From Puffinus mauretanicus (taxonomy: Eukaryota; Chordata; Aves; Procellariiformes; Procellariidae): 64,000 bases of DNA. The stretch lies in the NCBI GenBank assembly GCA_023333565.1, contig JAJKFH010003075.1:558001-622000 (forward strand). Reading direction: 5' to 3'. Positions within the stretch are counted from its first letter, which is position 1. Each line of letters starts with the position of its first letter. Of this stretch, positions 49,412 through 60,580 are shown in pieces. A program made the position numbers and the translations under genes. The notes under the pieces were generated by a model, which was given only the letters and a program-made list of their open reading frames with translations, did no database searches and was not told the origin of the DNA.

Positions 49412-49723
49412 GTGAGCAAACACCATTTTAAACTGATTCTGGTAATGGGTGGGAGCAGAGAGCAATATGGTGGTGTCCTTTCTTAGACGAGTTTAAACAA
49501 AGATTGTGAAAATAAGGGCTCAGGTGTGTGTACTAATGCAAACAGCTGTGCTTCTTTAAGGAATACTGTCCCACCCTCTGGCAGAACAGAGGATTTCACC
49601 CCATCCTGCTCTGTCCACAAACTAACACTAGTGTCTTAATAGCAAGTCTGTCTTTACATGTAATTTCAGGCCTTGGAGTAAGGTGGGCAGGCAGTGGTGC
49701 TGAGGCTGTGTGCTGTAGGATTG
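49412..49723. other. non-coding stretch, nothing recognised
   Basis: Nothing supported apart from following the splice-donor-like GTGAGC. Confidence 0.45.
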
Positions 49724-49788
49724 ATTGTTTGTTTGTTTTTTGGTTTTGTTTGCTTGCTTGCTTGCTTTTGTCTTTTTTTTTTTTTTTA
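49724..49788. repeat. TTTG/CTTG microsatellite and T tract
   Basis: GTTTGTTTGTTTTTTGG, then TGCTTGCTTGCTTGCTTTTG, then a run of 15 T ending at 49788. A compound simple repeat; it produces the leucine/phenylalanine-rich 60-codon frame here. Confidence 0.9.
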
Positions 49789-51167
49789 ACCTTTTGTTAT
49801 CAGTACCTTTCCTTTGGAGTGCAGGGCTGGTAAGTGAAGTAAGACAGGTGTCAGTTAATTCCTTTGGTCACATTCAGTTTGATGCAGATGCCATGTTTTT
49901 GGTGTGAAGAGCAAGGGTTTACCCCACAGCAATCAAGGTGAGGCAGAAGTGGGTAGGACATAGAAAGCAAGCTGCCCTCATCCCCATACACCTTCCATTG
50001 GCCAGAGGTGTCAGGCTGGGTGTGTGGCAGGGGTGACTGAATGCCGTGAGAAGCAGTGAAATAACTTCCCAAAGTCAGGGAGAGCAGGGTAGAGAACTGA
50101 CTTGCTGAGTCGCAATCTGCTTTTGGCAGAAAAGAGATGCACAGCACCCCTTGCTCAGAGCAGATTGTACGGTTACCTTTTAGCCCTTTGCAGTTGTGGA
50201 CAGAGTTTGCTCTGTCCACACTGCAATACAGGAACATTAGCTCACAACATCTTTTGATGTTAAACCCAGAAGTTTAAAACTAGAAGGCAGATGCAAGGAT
50301 TCCATAAATTAATTATATCAAATATATCTATTATATAATACAATATGAAAGGATTTTATAATACAGATGTCTCTCTGCACAGTCCTGGTGACTTGCATTT
50401 CCATCTTTTCCACAGGAGGTGGCCTGACTTTCAGGACAAATATTAGTCATCAATGCTGAGTTTCCACTGGATGGAAACATGAGTTTTAGCATGGATCTGG
50501 TGGAACAGAGGACTAATACATATTCAGACCTATAGCAAAACTGTTTACTTAACATATATGGTCCCACAGTTTCTTTCTTTGAAGTTTGATTCTCTTCCTA
50601 CTTGAAAAGTTCTGTTGTTGTTAATTGCTGGCCTTTATTAGTTAATATATAAGCTTCTCTGTTGATTTACCTGGAAACGGCTTGGTAATTTGTTTTGGGT
50701 GTAGTATTATTTTTGCATTACACTTTGGGCCAAATATTGCTTGATGATGAACTGCTTGTGCTGTTGGCATGAAGCTGACTTACCCCAGCTGCAGGGTTGC
50801 TTGGCGTTATTTCTTTTTTCTGACCAGTGTGCATCAAGGAGAAGTGATGGCAATGGTGCACTTGACTTTGTCAGCTTCTGACAGATGGTCCTTTTCAGGC
50901 TGTGACAGAGGGACAGTGTAAACCCAGTTTTAGTTTTCAACATGGAATGTTTTTCTTATCTTTCTTACTCTTTTTTGTATCAGCTGAAAGGAGAAATGGG
51001 TTGTTACTTTCTGTGCTTTAAATCAACATCTCCCTGCTATTAAACAGCTATCACGTCGCTTCAGAATTGAAGAAAACTGATGCCATTTTTAAATTGAGAT
51101 CTTACATTCTGAGGAATAAGTGGAACCTCCATTTTATGAAACTCTTTCCATTCTCTTTCTCCTTGCA
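49789..51167. other. non-coding stretch, nothing recognised
   Basis: The longest frame is 128 codons on the minus strand (49851-50237), with no domain. A TA-rich tract lies at 50318-50345. Confidence 0.5.
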
Positions 51168-51196
51168 CTTCAATATATATTCAGCATATATTGAAG
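51168..51196. repeat. hairpin: 11-bp perfect stem, 7-nt loop
   Basis: CTTCAATATAT (51168-51178), loop ATTCAGC (51179-51185), ATATATTGAAG (51186-51196). Neither end extends further by pairing. Confidence 0.9.
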
Positions 51197-51638
51197 CTGT
51201 GAGATGGAAGAGGAAAGGATGGCCATAAACGCTTTTGGTAGTTGGGACAAGGAGCTGCAGGGGTGAGAGGAGGGGGAGACCTTCTTGGAGCAAAGACAAC
51301 TTATGCAAACCTAGAGCCCATGTTCACCCATAGTTGATGTGTTTGTTACAGGTCTGATTTTGTTATGGAGGTTGTTTAACCTTTGGGATTATCTTCATTT
51401 CTGTATGGAAAAGGAAGAAAAATTGCATGTGTGTGTGACAAGCTAATCGAGCTGATGGTGTTATTTTGTTTGGGTTTGTGGCTGGACCTTAGAAAGGCTC
51501 AAATTGTTGTTGCGATTTGGTCTCTACATTATTCTATGGCCTTGAAGCAGGCTTTATCCACTTCACCTCAGTACCCCACCAGTAGACCTGATTAATTTAA
51601 TAAATCGCAAATGTTTCAAAAATGTTTTGAAAAAGTCC

Positions 51639-51698
51639 AACTCTACTTACTCTCTACTCTAACTCTCTACTTGCTCTCTACCAACTCTACTAATCTCA
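51639..51698. repeat. imperfect CTCTAC-type simple repeat
   Basis: Repeated CTCTACT, TCTCTAC and CAACTCTAC units over 60 bp, preceded by AT-rich sequence. A diverged pyrimidine minisatellite. Confidence 0.8.
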
Positions 51699-53410
51699 CG
51701 CTGACTCCCTCAGCCCTCAGTTTAGATAATGTTAGGAGCTGGAGTAGAATATAGAACTTTGTTTCATCCTGAAGGTCCGTGGCATATTTGGAGGGCTATA
51801 GACATGAAAAGCTGGCACCTCTGCTGGGGCAGCTACTTCCCGCGCTTTCAGGAAGGAACTGCGAGACAGCCTTACCAAATCAAGGGTATGCTCTACTTGA
51901 ACCGCGGCAGGTCTCCCCACACGCTGTGGATCTCTAACCTGTGGCTTAGCCAAGATCCCATCTGGCAACCAGTTTCCTGCTGCTCTGGGCCAAGGCTGAA
52001 AAAGGAGAATTCTTTGGCCTCTGTGTTGTCAAATGGGTGCTGGTGTGCTGTACCCTAAATCTCAACACGTCTGAAGCTCACGTGTACGGAGGTGCCCCTA
52101 AGCCTGGCCATGAGCTGAGCTATACACCCATCTGCTTCCTCTAGCTTGTGATAATGAATTTTCATCACAGTGGAATTTAAAAAGGAATTGCTCTGATTCT
52201 AAAGTTCATTGGTTGCTAATAATAATAACAATAAAAAGAGCCATTTCTTAAGGACTAAAAACTAATCAGTGAATGTGTAGTTTCTGTGTCTCCTGCAGGT
52301 TCTTGTCTTGTGGGGCTGCCAGACCGCCCGAGTCATGTGACTGGCTGTCTGATTTCCGACTCAAGCTTTTCATTTCCTAAATGATAACGGATAAAAGATA
52401 AAATCTGGCACACACAGGTAATCTTTGCCATCTTAATATTTGTTAAGCTTTTTGATTTACTGAGAAGTTAAAGTCACTGCAGGTCACAAAACCTGCACAT
52501 TAGATCTGCTTCATAAAACACTGTGAGTGAATGCTTTAGTCATTCATTTCACCATCTTTAAACCAATGTAGCTGAAGAATTGCACCTCCAATTTATAAAT
52601 CTTTCAATTTATTTCTGATTCCAGTTTATAGGATGGGACTATATCCAGCTTTTCCCAGCCATTTGTGCATAGCTAGAGAAGAAACCTAACATATTTCTTG
52701 CATAATGGAGACTTGATCCAGCTTACATTTGTTAAATCATCCAAAAGGAAATATTCTCACTAGGAAACTTTTGCACACAGTTAACGTATCCAATCTGACC
52801 TGTGTTTTAAATTTCTGCCATTCTTCTGCATATAATCTCTCTTTCTCCCTCCCCAGCCCAATACACACACTCACTCCTCCCTTCTGTGAAAGAGAAATAT
52901 GATTGTCATAGTCTCTCTGTCTCTCTGTTTTGCACATCTGCTCCCCACCCTTTTTCTGAAGGAGACATGATCCACAGAGAAATTGGAGATGATCTGAACC
53001 ATTTTGGATACCTACTGCTATGGGATGTGTGGAGGCCCACGGGTAGCTCAGGTTTCACATCTGCCAGCTTTTCAGAGGATGTGATCAAGGGCAGAAATAA
53101 GCGGATGATGATGATGATGATGCCACGGAAACTGGTGTGAAGGAAATGGGATCCCTCCTCCCGGAAACATGTGTGCCCCCTAGCCCAAGTCAAGATCATT
53201 TGGACGTAGTAATAAGGCTAACACAAAGGAAAGTGTATTTTAAATAATGCATTATTAAAAAAGAGAGCCTATGTCTTTAAAATACAGCATCTGAGTTACG
53301 ATCTGCTTTAGATTTGGCCATGGTCTTTGACCTTGGAACGCTGACAGAGTAAAAAAGAGTGAAATGGGTCAAAGAGTCTGTCAGACAAGGTGAGAGATAC
53401 TGAGCTTGCC
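51699..53410. other. non-coding stretch with minor simple repeats
   Basis: The longest frame is 109 codons (51729-52058), in a slightly GC-richer patch, no domain. The palindrome GTCATGTGAC (52332-52341, E-box/M-box type) lies in the non-repetitive block 52300-52460. TAATAATAATAAC occurs at 52217-52229, a CT-rich run at 52912-52929, and a (GAT)7 run at 53103-53123. Confidence 0.5.
53103..53123. repeat. (GAT)7 microsatellite
   Basis: Seven tandem GAT units, read as poly-methionine or poly-isoleucine in the two frames that cross it. Confidence 0.95.
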
Positions 53411-53500
53411 TCTGATCTAACACCAACATGCAGTGGTGTAACTCCATTGCCCTCTGTAGATTTATGCAAACATATGGAGAGAAAAACCTGCCCCAGAATG
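53411..53500. repeat. sauropsid palindromic dispersed repeat
   Basis: CTGATCTAACACCAACATGC, AGTGGTGTAACTCCATTGCC, CTCTGTAGATTTATGCAAAC and AACCTGCCCC follow the order of the repeat remembered as 'ggagtaactccattgacttcagtggagttacaccgatttacacc ... ctggcccc'. The central part is a decayed palindrome. The match is better than at the other copies. Confidence 0.55.
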
Positions 53501-53510
53501 ATTCAGTACC

Positions 53511-56013
53511 AAAATAGACCCTTCTTTTTTATGGCAATGTAAAAGCCTTACAGGAGGAACGCACAAGTTTCCAAAGGGTAAAATTTTGGCTTGGATTAAT
53601 ACTGCTTCCAGCCACCCCAATGCAGAATCTTCTCTCCAATTAGCTGACCTTGATGGATAAATTCCTCCTTTTTATCTTCCTCCAACCTTTCCCATATTCC
53701 ATCTCTTCTTCTCCTTGATCCTCCTGATAAAGTCAGGCTGTCCTTCCAACTGTGATCAGCAGAGCCTTTAGCCAGTGCATAGCTCAGTCTCCAAGGACTC
53801 CTGATGCCAGAGGCTCCTTTCATTTTCTCTGCAAATAATACTTTTTAACAAATTCAAAAGGCCTTATTGGGAAAGGAATGAAATACATTTGTGTGTAGTG
53901 ATGTATCTGCTAAACGGTGTATGCTTTTCCTCATGCAGTTCTCAAGGGACTTTTAGGCACGTTCTGTGGGCAGAGCACATGGAATTGCTCAGATGTATTG
54001 TTTGCATAGTGCGATGTTTTTCTGAGTATCAGATCCTAAGGGAGAACTAGGAACACACTAGTTTTTGGAGACTTCTGGGCTGAATGGGCTAGATGCAGGC
54101 TGCCCTGCTCAGAGCCTGACTTTGCCCTTGCAGGATAAGGCAGGTAAGTGTCTGGCTTAAAGAGGTTCAGAGCACTTCAGCCAAGTGTCTAGGCTCCCTC
54201 CATCGTCAGTGCAGCCAGGAGAGAGCAATTCATCATGTGGCATCAGTCAGACACTTCTGGTAATTGGTTTTGGGATGAGGCATTCAACCCAAAGTTCTTC
54301 ACGTATCTGACTTGTCTGGTCAGCCAACTTTCTTTGGATACTAGCAGCAAGTGGTAGGCTTCAAGTGCAAACTAGACAAAGACTACTTGAGCTGTGAGAG
54401 TTTCAGCAGCTCACAACTCAGTCCTCCTGTTGTGGGAAGGAGGATATTAGTGGAAAACAGGTAGCCAGTTGTAGGGATATGAGTGGGCATCTGAAGGTGT
54501 CTGGCTTTCAGACTAGGACCTGTGTGTCAACAAAGGAATTCCGTCTCTTTGGATGGGAAGAAGGAGGGAGACAGAGAGACAAAAACTTCAAGAAATCTCT
54601 TGATGGAATAAAGAAGTATGCCTATGTTTGCACTAGGACATATGCAAGACAGCTATTAGATGTGCCAATACCAGGTGCTTTACCCTGCTGAATTGTCTGC
54701 TGTGCAATAAAACCACTTTCTGTTTTCTTTTCTCCCTCCAACATTCGACAAAGAGACATTTTATTTGAACCTCCCAATTTAACTCTGAGCGGTCTAGCTA
54801 AGAAAAAAACCCCTGAGAGATGTGACTGCACAATGCACGCAAGGAAAGAATACAGGAAATGTGCCAGCTGCTGGGGAAAAAAGAGGAGAGTGCTTGCAGT
54901 CCAGGAAGGGCTCTCAGGATTTCTTTTCCACATGTTTATTAGTTCACTACTCTTTGACATCTTTCCCCCAGCCACTGCTTCCACTAGATTTTCTACTGGT
55001 TTAACAGCAAACAATTACCCTTCCCCTGGCTTTGAAGCTATTTTTCCTCATACACTCCTGTCTTTGGGTTCACAAAAACTTCGACTGTATTTTTTATTAG
55101 TCGTAGGTCTCCTGAGTTTTCCTGTAAGTTTTTATATTCTTCACATTTCAGATAACACAGGCCAAATTTGAACGACCCTGGCCTCAGTTTCTAATAAAAT
55201 ATCTTTTTCCCCAAGGTGCTGGGAAGACAGTCATATCTGGGGTAGAATCATGTGAAATGCATTCATTTTTTGCATGTCCTCCACCTTAGATCAGGCAGTA
55301 TTGTCTCATGATGAGTTTTGTCCTGTTTCTTTCTGAAGCCACAAGTTGCCCTCTACCCTATATTGAGAAGGTTAAATTCAGCCTTAACATTTGATTACTG
55401 AAATTTGGCCCCACTTCCTCTGAAAGGTTTGTAAACATGACCTGATTTTTCATTGTGTAACAAACCTCCAATCCAGAACCGCCTGGTTTTAGATCTGTTG
55501 CAAACCCTCCTCACAGGTTTCAGTAGTGTGGGTGTTGTGCTGAGCATGGGACTGCTGTTCATCCTCTTGCTTTCTTCTCTTGGTCTCTGCCTAGACAGTG
55601 GGTAGGTGGCTCTGTGATGTACCACTGTGGAGTGGGTGCCAAGGGTGCTGTGGCTCCCTCTGTGCCCGGGTTTTCTCCCACAGTGGGGACAGGGAAGGCT
55701 GGTGTGCACCCTGATGAAAAACTGCTCTGCGCCTGAGCTGCACACCCAGGTTGGAGAGTGGAATCGTCACTGGTCCCGTCAGGCTGGATCATATTTTGGG
55801 GCTGAAGGCTCGGCACGGCAGCTGTCCCTCCTCCTGGCTTGGCCTTGCCAATGACATGGTGGGGGCTGATGTAGGCAGGCAGCATGGTCACATATCCCTC
55901 TTGTGAAACATCTGTGTGGCATCCCTGAGGGTCTTGCTGAGCGAATCAAACAGGTATCACCAAAATACTTCTGTCTCGATCTACGCGACTTTTTACTAAT
56001 CTTTCTCTGCTTA
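53511..56013. other. non-coding stretch, nothing recognised
   Basis: Frames of 130 codons (54622-55014, minus), 116 codons (55395-55745, minus) and 112 codons (54833-55171). They overlap each other on opposite strands and none shows a domain. A weak MIR-like CTGGCCTCAGTTTCT sits at 55178-55192. Confidence 0.5.
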
Positions 56014-56120
56014 CTGAGAATAATTCTTGGCCTTCATAAACCAAGATTCATACTGATTTTTTTTCAGATATTTAGTTCTACTATAAAAGAGTACAAACAC
56101 ATGAAGGAGAATTAGACAGG
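56014..56120 (+). repeat. direct-repeat pair, copy 1
   Basis: About 107 bp that recur at 57456-57563 in the same orientation. Shared blocks are AGAATAATTCTT, TTCATAAACCAAGATTCATA, TTTCAGATATTTAGTTCT, ATAAAA and AATTAGA-AGG. No coding frame is common to both. Origin unknown: a local duplication or an interspersed repeat that I do not recognise. Confidence 0.8.
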
Positions 56121-57455
56121 TTACTCTGGCTTTCTTAGAGAATTTAGGGCAGGACACTAGAGGCAGACAGGAAGATTTAACTTAGATTTTCTCACCTTAA
56201 AGAATAAATCTTCAAGAAGAAAAGTATTTTGGAAAGTTCTGTGACTGAGTTTTGGGAAAGTGAATTCATCCGTCCTATTTCACACACCACAACATTTTCT
56301 ATTGAACCAGTTTTTCTGAGCTACTGGAGACTTTCACTGTTAAATGATTTCTGTACGCTACCATCTCAAGGTTTTCTTTCTGCTAAAACATTCTCAGGGA
56401 CTCCAGCGATCAGTAGAATTGCCCATCTAACTTCTTCACATAAATGCATATGTTTCTGCCCCACAAAAAAAAAAAAAAAAAAGAAAAAAGCCGTGTGTTC
56501 ATGCAAGACCTTTCCAGGTGGCTTTCAAGTCCTTTGTTTTCTGCTTGGTCTTGAGTTGTCAATGTTACTGTTCATTTGCATTTCACATCTCTGAGTAAGA
56601 CAATGTCCTCGGGGTTCTGGCTCATTATTGGATGCCAGAGCTAAAAACTGAGCTGTACCTTCATGTTCTATTGTATTTGATGGGGGATTCTTAGCAGTGC
56701 TGTGTCTCTTCCTGTTTGGAGGATATCTCCTTTCCTGACAAAGTTTGATACCTGCTGGTGATCAAGGTGTATCACAGAGTTAACCCTGTTTCTGCCAAGC
56801 AAAATGCTGTTGTACCGTTCCAGTTCATTTGTACAGGAAGGGCCAAAGCGTTTAAAGGAAAGTGTGGGGAATGGATGCCTGTCCTGTGGAGAGTTGGAGC
56901 TGACGGATTATAGCAATCTCTTCAGGACTTCCTCTCATTGTCAGTATGTACTCAGGAAAGGTTTTATTAAGGCACTGATCTATAGCAGTATGGAGGGCAA
57001 ACTTTGCTATACTGATGCAAAGACCCTCCCTGCAGTGGTGCTGGTGCTCGGATTAGCAGTTTTGTTAAAATGCAGTTCTTGCTGCTTCATACCTGAAGGT
57101 GGACAAGGGCTATTGCACTGTGGGATATAATAACAGAATCCATTCTAAAGGTCTGCTGAGGGATTATTAAAATCAATATAATTTTATTGCAGGCTTAAGT
57201 GCCTGAAACAACCCTGTTAGAATACCAGTTTGCTGAGACTAAGGAAGCCTGTGAAGAACCAGAGAAATCACTGTTGGAGGAAGGCAGTAGAAGATTTTTG
57301 CAAACTTGTTGGTTCTGTCTACATTGAGATGCTATGGTTGGTGGGCTTTCAAATCTCAGGCAATAAAGGGCTCATTTACAGCAATTTCAAGTTAGTAATA
57401 GTCTTCCTCTTCATTTCTCTAATAGACATTTCTTCACTTACTCTGCTGTATATTC
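56121..57455. other. non-coding stretch, nothing recognised
   Basis: A 121-codon frame (56229-56594) runs through an A tract (poly-lysine) and is not credible. A 108-codon frame (56804-57130) has no domain. Confidence 0.5.
56465..56488. repeat. A tract
   Basis: Eighteen A (56465-56482), G, then six A. No recognisable retroposon body upstream. Confidence 0.95.
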
Positions 57456-57563
57456 CTCAGAATAATTCTTAGCTTTCATAAACCAAGATTCATAATGAAT
57501 TGTTTCAGATATTTAGTTCTGCCATAAAAAAGAAGAACATTACCCAATGGCAAATTAGATAGG
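57456..57563 (+). repeat. direct-repeat pair, copy 2
   Basis: Partner of 56014-56120, about 1.44 kb downstream in the same orientation. The best-conserved part is TTCATAAACCAAGATTCATA (57476-57495) through AGATATTTAGTTCT. The right end diverges but returns at CAAATTAGATAGG. Confidence 0.8.
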
Positions 57564-59884
57564 CAGAAACAATATTGCTCCATCTTTCTGCCTAATTAAG
57601 GTGAATATTTAGTTCCACCCAACTTTTATATGCATGATATCATTTAATTGTTTAGTTACTAGAAGAGCCCAGAGAAGAATGTATCCTGTTTTTGTGCTTA
57701 CAGAATCACTGTGATTTCCTCAGTTTGGTTCCTATAATTATTTAATAATAGACGGTTAATTCTCGTTCCAACGAGCTGCCAGCTCACTCTCTCTACCTCT
57801 AGGACAGCTTCCACTGTGAAAAGCAGCTGAAGCAGTGACTGAGTTTGCTGGTTCCCTCCTGAATATCTTAAGGAATCAAGTCACTGCTCATAGGATAAGC
57901 CATTTCTCCTGATAGTGTTTTAGAATAGGATATACTTACAGAAAAAACCTTTGGTTTCCAAACACACAGAAATTAACTGTGGAAGTGTAAAATGGAAATC
58001 AAATTGCAAGACTAGCATAGACTTTGCCCTGCAGCTGTCCTGGTCTGACATGAAGCTCATCGTTTCTGTCCTTTCTGCAGCAGGCATGTGTCTCATTAGA
58101 GCAGGGATAGCATTTCACATGCTGTAGTAAATACATTATTTAGGAAAAAAGGGGTGAATAAGAGTCCTCTTAAGATGTCAGTAGGATACTTTCAGTGTCC
58201 TGTTTGGTGTTTTACCTTGTCTTTCCATACTGGCAGGTATCCCTCAAGACTCTCATTTTGTTCTCTCCAGCCCCCAGATATCCTAACATCCAAATCCTTT
58301 GGATCTATATTTTGCTGTTTTATAGATGAGCTATTTTCCTGCATCCTCTCTGGATCCTTACCGTGTATTTTACTTCTCTTTTCAGTTATCACCTTATTCT
58401 CCCTATTGCCTAAAGCATCCTTTTGGGTTTCACCCAGATCCTCCCTTATTTTTATTTCTTAAGGACCTCCCAGAAATACAGGCCCATAACCAAGCACCCT
58501 TGGCTCAGATGTCCCAGGAGACTTAAATATTTTTTTTAAACATCCTGTGATTTAAAAAAAAAAAATCCAAGAACTTCTGCATCGAGATGAATCTGATTTT
58601 AAAAATCCCTATTCAAAACTCCCAAATCACCACTCTACCACATTTCATTTGGTTAATTTTTAAAATGGAAGGTACTGTGGTGTTTTTGTGTCCCTCTCTT
58701 ACATCAACTAATCATTCCACCAGGGGTGTGGAAAACCTTCCACAATTAAAGTTTTGTTGAAACTGGTACATTTCAGTGAGAAATGTAAGGTCCAATTCTT
58801 CCAACAACAGTGGTTCCTCATTTGATTGGAAAACTCAGGTACCCCAGGGTGAACGTTTTAGAGAACCTTGGGATGGCCCTGCACAATGTTATGCATGTGC
58901 TGTTCTTCACTACAAATTAATAATGTCAGGTGTGTTGCCCTTGAGAAGTGGCTATACATGTCAACAGAGGCAGATTTAAGAATATGCTTCTAGTTGCATT
59001 TTCTTCTGTTAATTCATACATTGACACATTCAGTAAGCATTTTTTTTCCCCTGGATTGTCCTATCTTCACCCAAATTAGAATCATGTTGATTTTAGGTTC
59101 TTGTAATACAGTTGCGATTCTAGGAAGGTTTTGTTTTGGTAAGCGTCATCAAAAACATGTTTTTGTAGTGTGTTAGAAGTAGTCATGTTGCTAACAGTGT
59201 GGGTTGTGTGTATATTTTCCTATACAAAGTTTTTAAAACTGTAACGTGGCTTGCAGGTATTTTCTTTGAAAAACAATTAAAATTTAAAAAGTACTGTATA
59301 TACACTCCACATTAAATATTTTCATTATTAATTTATTGTTTGTAATAAGTTTAACCCTAATCCAATGTTTATTAAAACTGGACAGGATTTATTAAATTGG
59401 TTCAAGATTATCAAATATGTGCAGATCTTTACATATATTACATTAATTCTCTTTCTAAATATTTGCAAAATTTATTAAGTCTTTGCAAGACTTCTAAAAT
59501 GTTACATGACACTCAAATTAGCCATATTCATAACACTGACAGACTGCACTGATTGTAAGAATATCTGAAAACAGCATGTGAAGAATGAAACAGCACAGTA
59601 TGGTGATTCCAAAATCATTTTGATATGTTATCTTTAAGAAATGCATTTTTGTAAGGGAAAACTCCTTTAGCCATTTCACCTTGTTTTGCAAGAAAGTGCA
59701 AGATCTCCTTCACAGATGGGGTGAAGGTGCAGCTATGTGTGTACTCCACTTTTTGCCCTCCCTGGTATAACTGGGAACTTTGCCGACACCATGGTGCAAT
59801 TTAGAGGAGTTTTGAGACTGCACTTAACCCCAGTCAGTACTGCAGTCCCAGCGAACCATTCTGGGAAGCATCCATGCTGATGTG
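57564..59884. other. non-coding stretch with AT-rich blocks
   Basis: The longest frame is 102 codons (58154-58462), in a pyrimidine-rich patch. The block 57640-57800 has ATGATATCATTTAATTG and CCTATAATTATTTAATAATA and is non-repetitive (possible conserved element). The block 59220-59560 is very AT-rich with no clear structure. Confidence 0.45.
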
Positions 59885-60085
59885 TTTAGTGAGGGCACTG
59901 GATTCAGATTCAGGAGATCTGGATTCAGACTTCTTATGGAAATTTGGATTAATAATATTTAGGTGTCTTGCATTGAGCATTCAAACTCCAAGATGGTGCA
60001 AATCACCAGGAATTTTTGAAAATCTTAGCATTACTATTCCTGTGTCTCAGTTTCTTCTCTGCAAGATAAGAAAGATGACACAATC
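59885..60085 (+). mobile_element. MIR-type SINE relic, plus strand (best preserved)
   Basis: Follows the whole MIR order: GTGAGGGCACTGGATTCAGA, TTCAGGAGATCTGGATTC (tRNA-derived head, the 'ggagacctgggttc' region), then CCTGTGTCTCAGTTTCTTCT and CTGCAAGATAAGAAAGATGA (core, 'tctgtgcctcagtttcctcatctgtaaaatggggatgat'). The middle is replaced or degenerate. Non-autonomous, dead. Confidence 0.75.
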
Positions 60086-60447
60086 CTGCAAATCAGGGCA
60101 GGTGGCATGGGGATAGGCTGATCATTGCTTAATACATTTTTGGATAGTGTATTGATCATGACCATATAAGTATCTCTTAGGTAAACCAGATTTTTTTTGT
60201 CCCTAACAAGACATTTTCAATGTAAGAAGTATTTTACTTCAAAGGAAGTATTCACCCTAAAGTTTCATTTTGTGGAAAAGTTCTTGACGTTTATCAAAAC
60301 ATGAATATTCAGTTTAGGGTTTCATTTTTCCCTTGTCCATTCTCCACAGCAACATTTATCTTTTTTGCTAACAAGTACAATACAATCAGTGATGTCCAAG
60401 ATGTGTTTTCTCAGGGGGAAAAAAGTGTGGGTATTTAGCAGCAAAAG
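60086..60447. other. non-coding stretch, nothing recognised
   Basis: AT-rich; no frame or element that I can support. Confidence 0.5.
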
Positions 60448-60465
60448 AAAAAAAAAAAAAAAAAA
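60448..60465. repeat. 18-base A tract
   Basis: Uninterrupted A run after GCAAAAG; no retroposon body recognised. Confidence 0.95.
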
Positions 60466-60560
60466 GGAGAAATATGGAAACTGCACATGTGGAGTGTCAA
60501 CATTTCAAAAGCTGCATTTCCCATTAATGACTTCTAGTAATACAAAATATATTTATTTTT

Positions 60561-60580
60561 ATTTTACGTTAACGTAAAAT
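60561..60580. repeat. perfect 20-bp palindrome
   Basis: ATTTTACGTTAACGTAAAAT equals its own reverse complement over all 20 bases. It holds two ACGT cores around GTTAAC. Pairing stops at both ends. Confidence 0.95.

Noticed and set aside
54622..55745. Minus-strand frames of 130 and 116 codons
   Set aside because: Overlapped by equally long frames on the other strand or in other registers; no domain in any.
56229..56594. 121-codon plus-strand frame
   Set aside because: Passes through an A tract giving a poly-lysine run; not a plausible protein.
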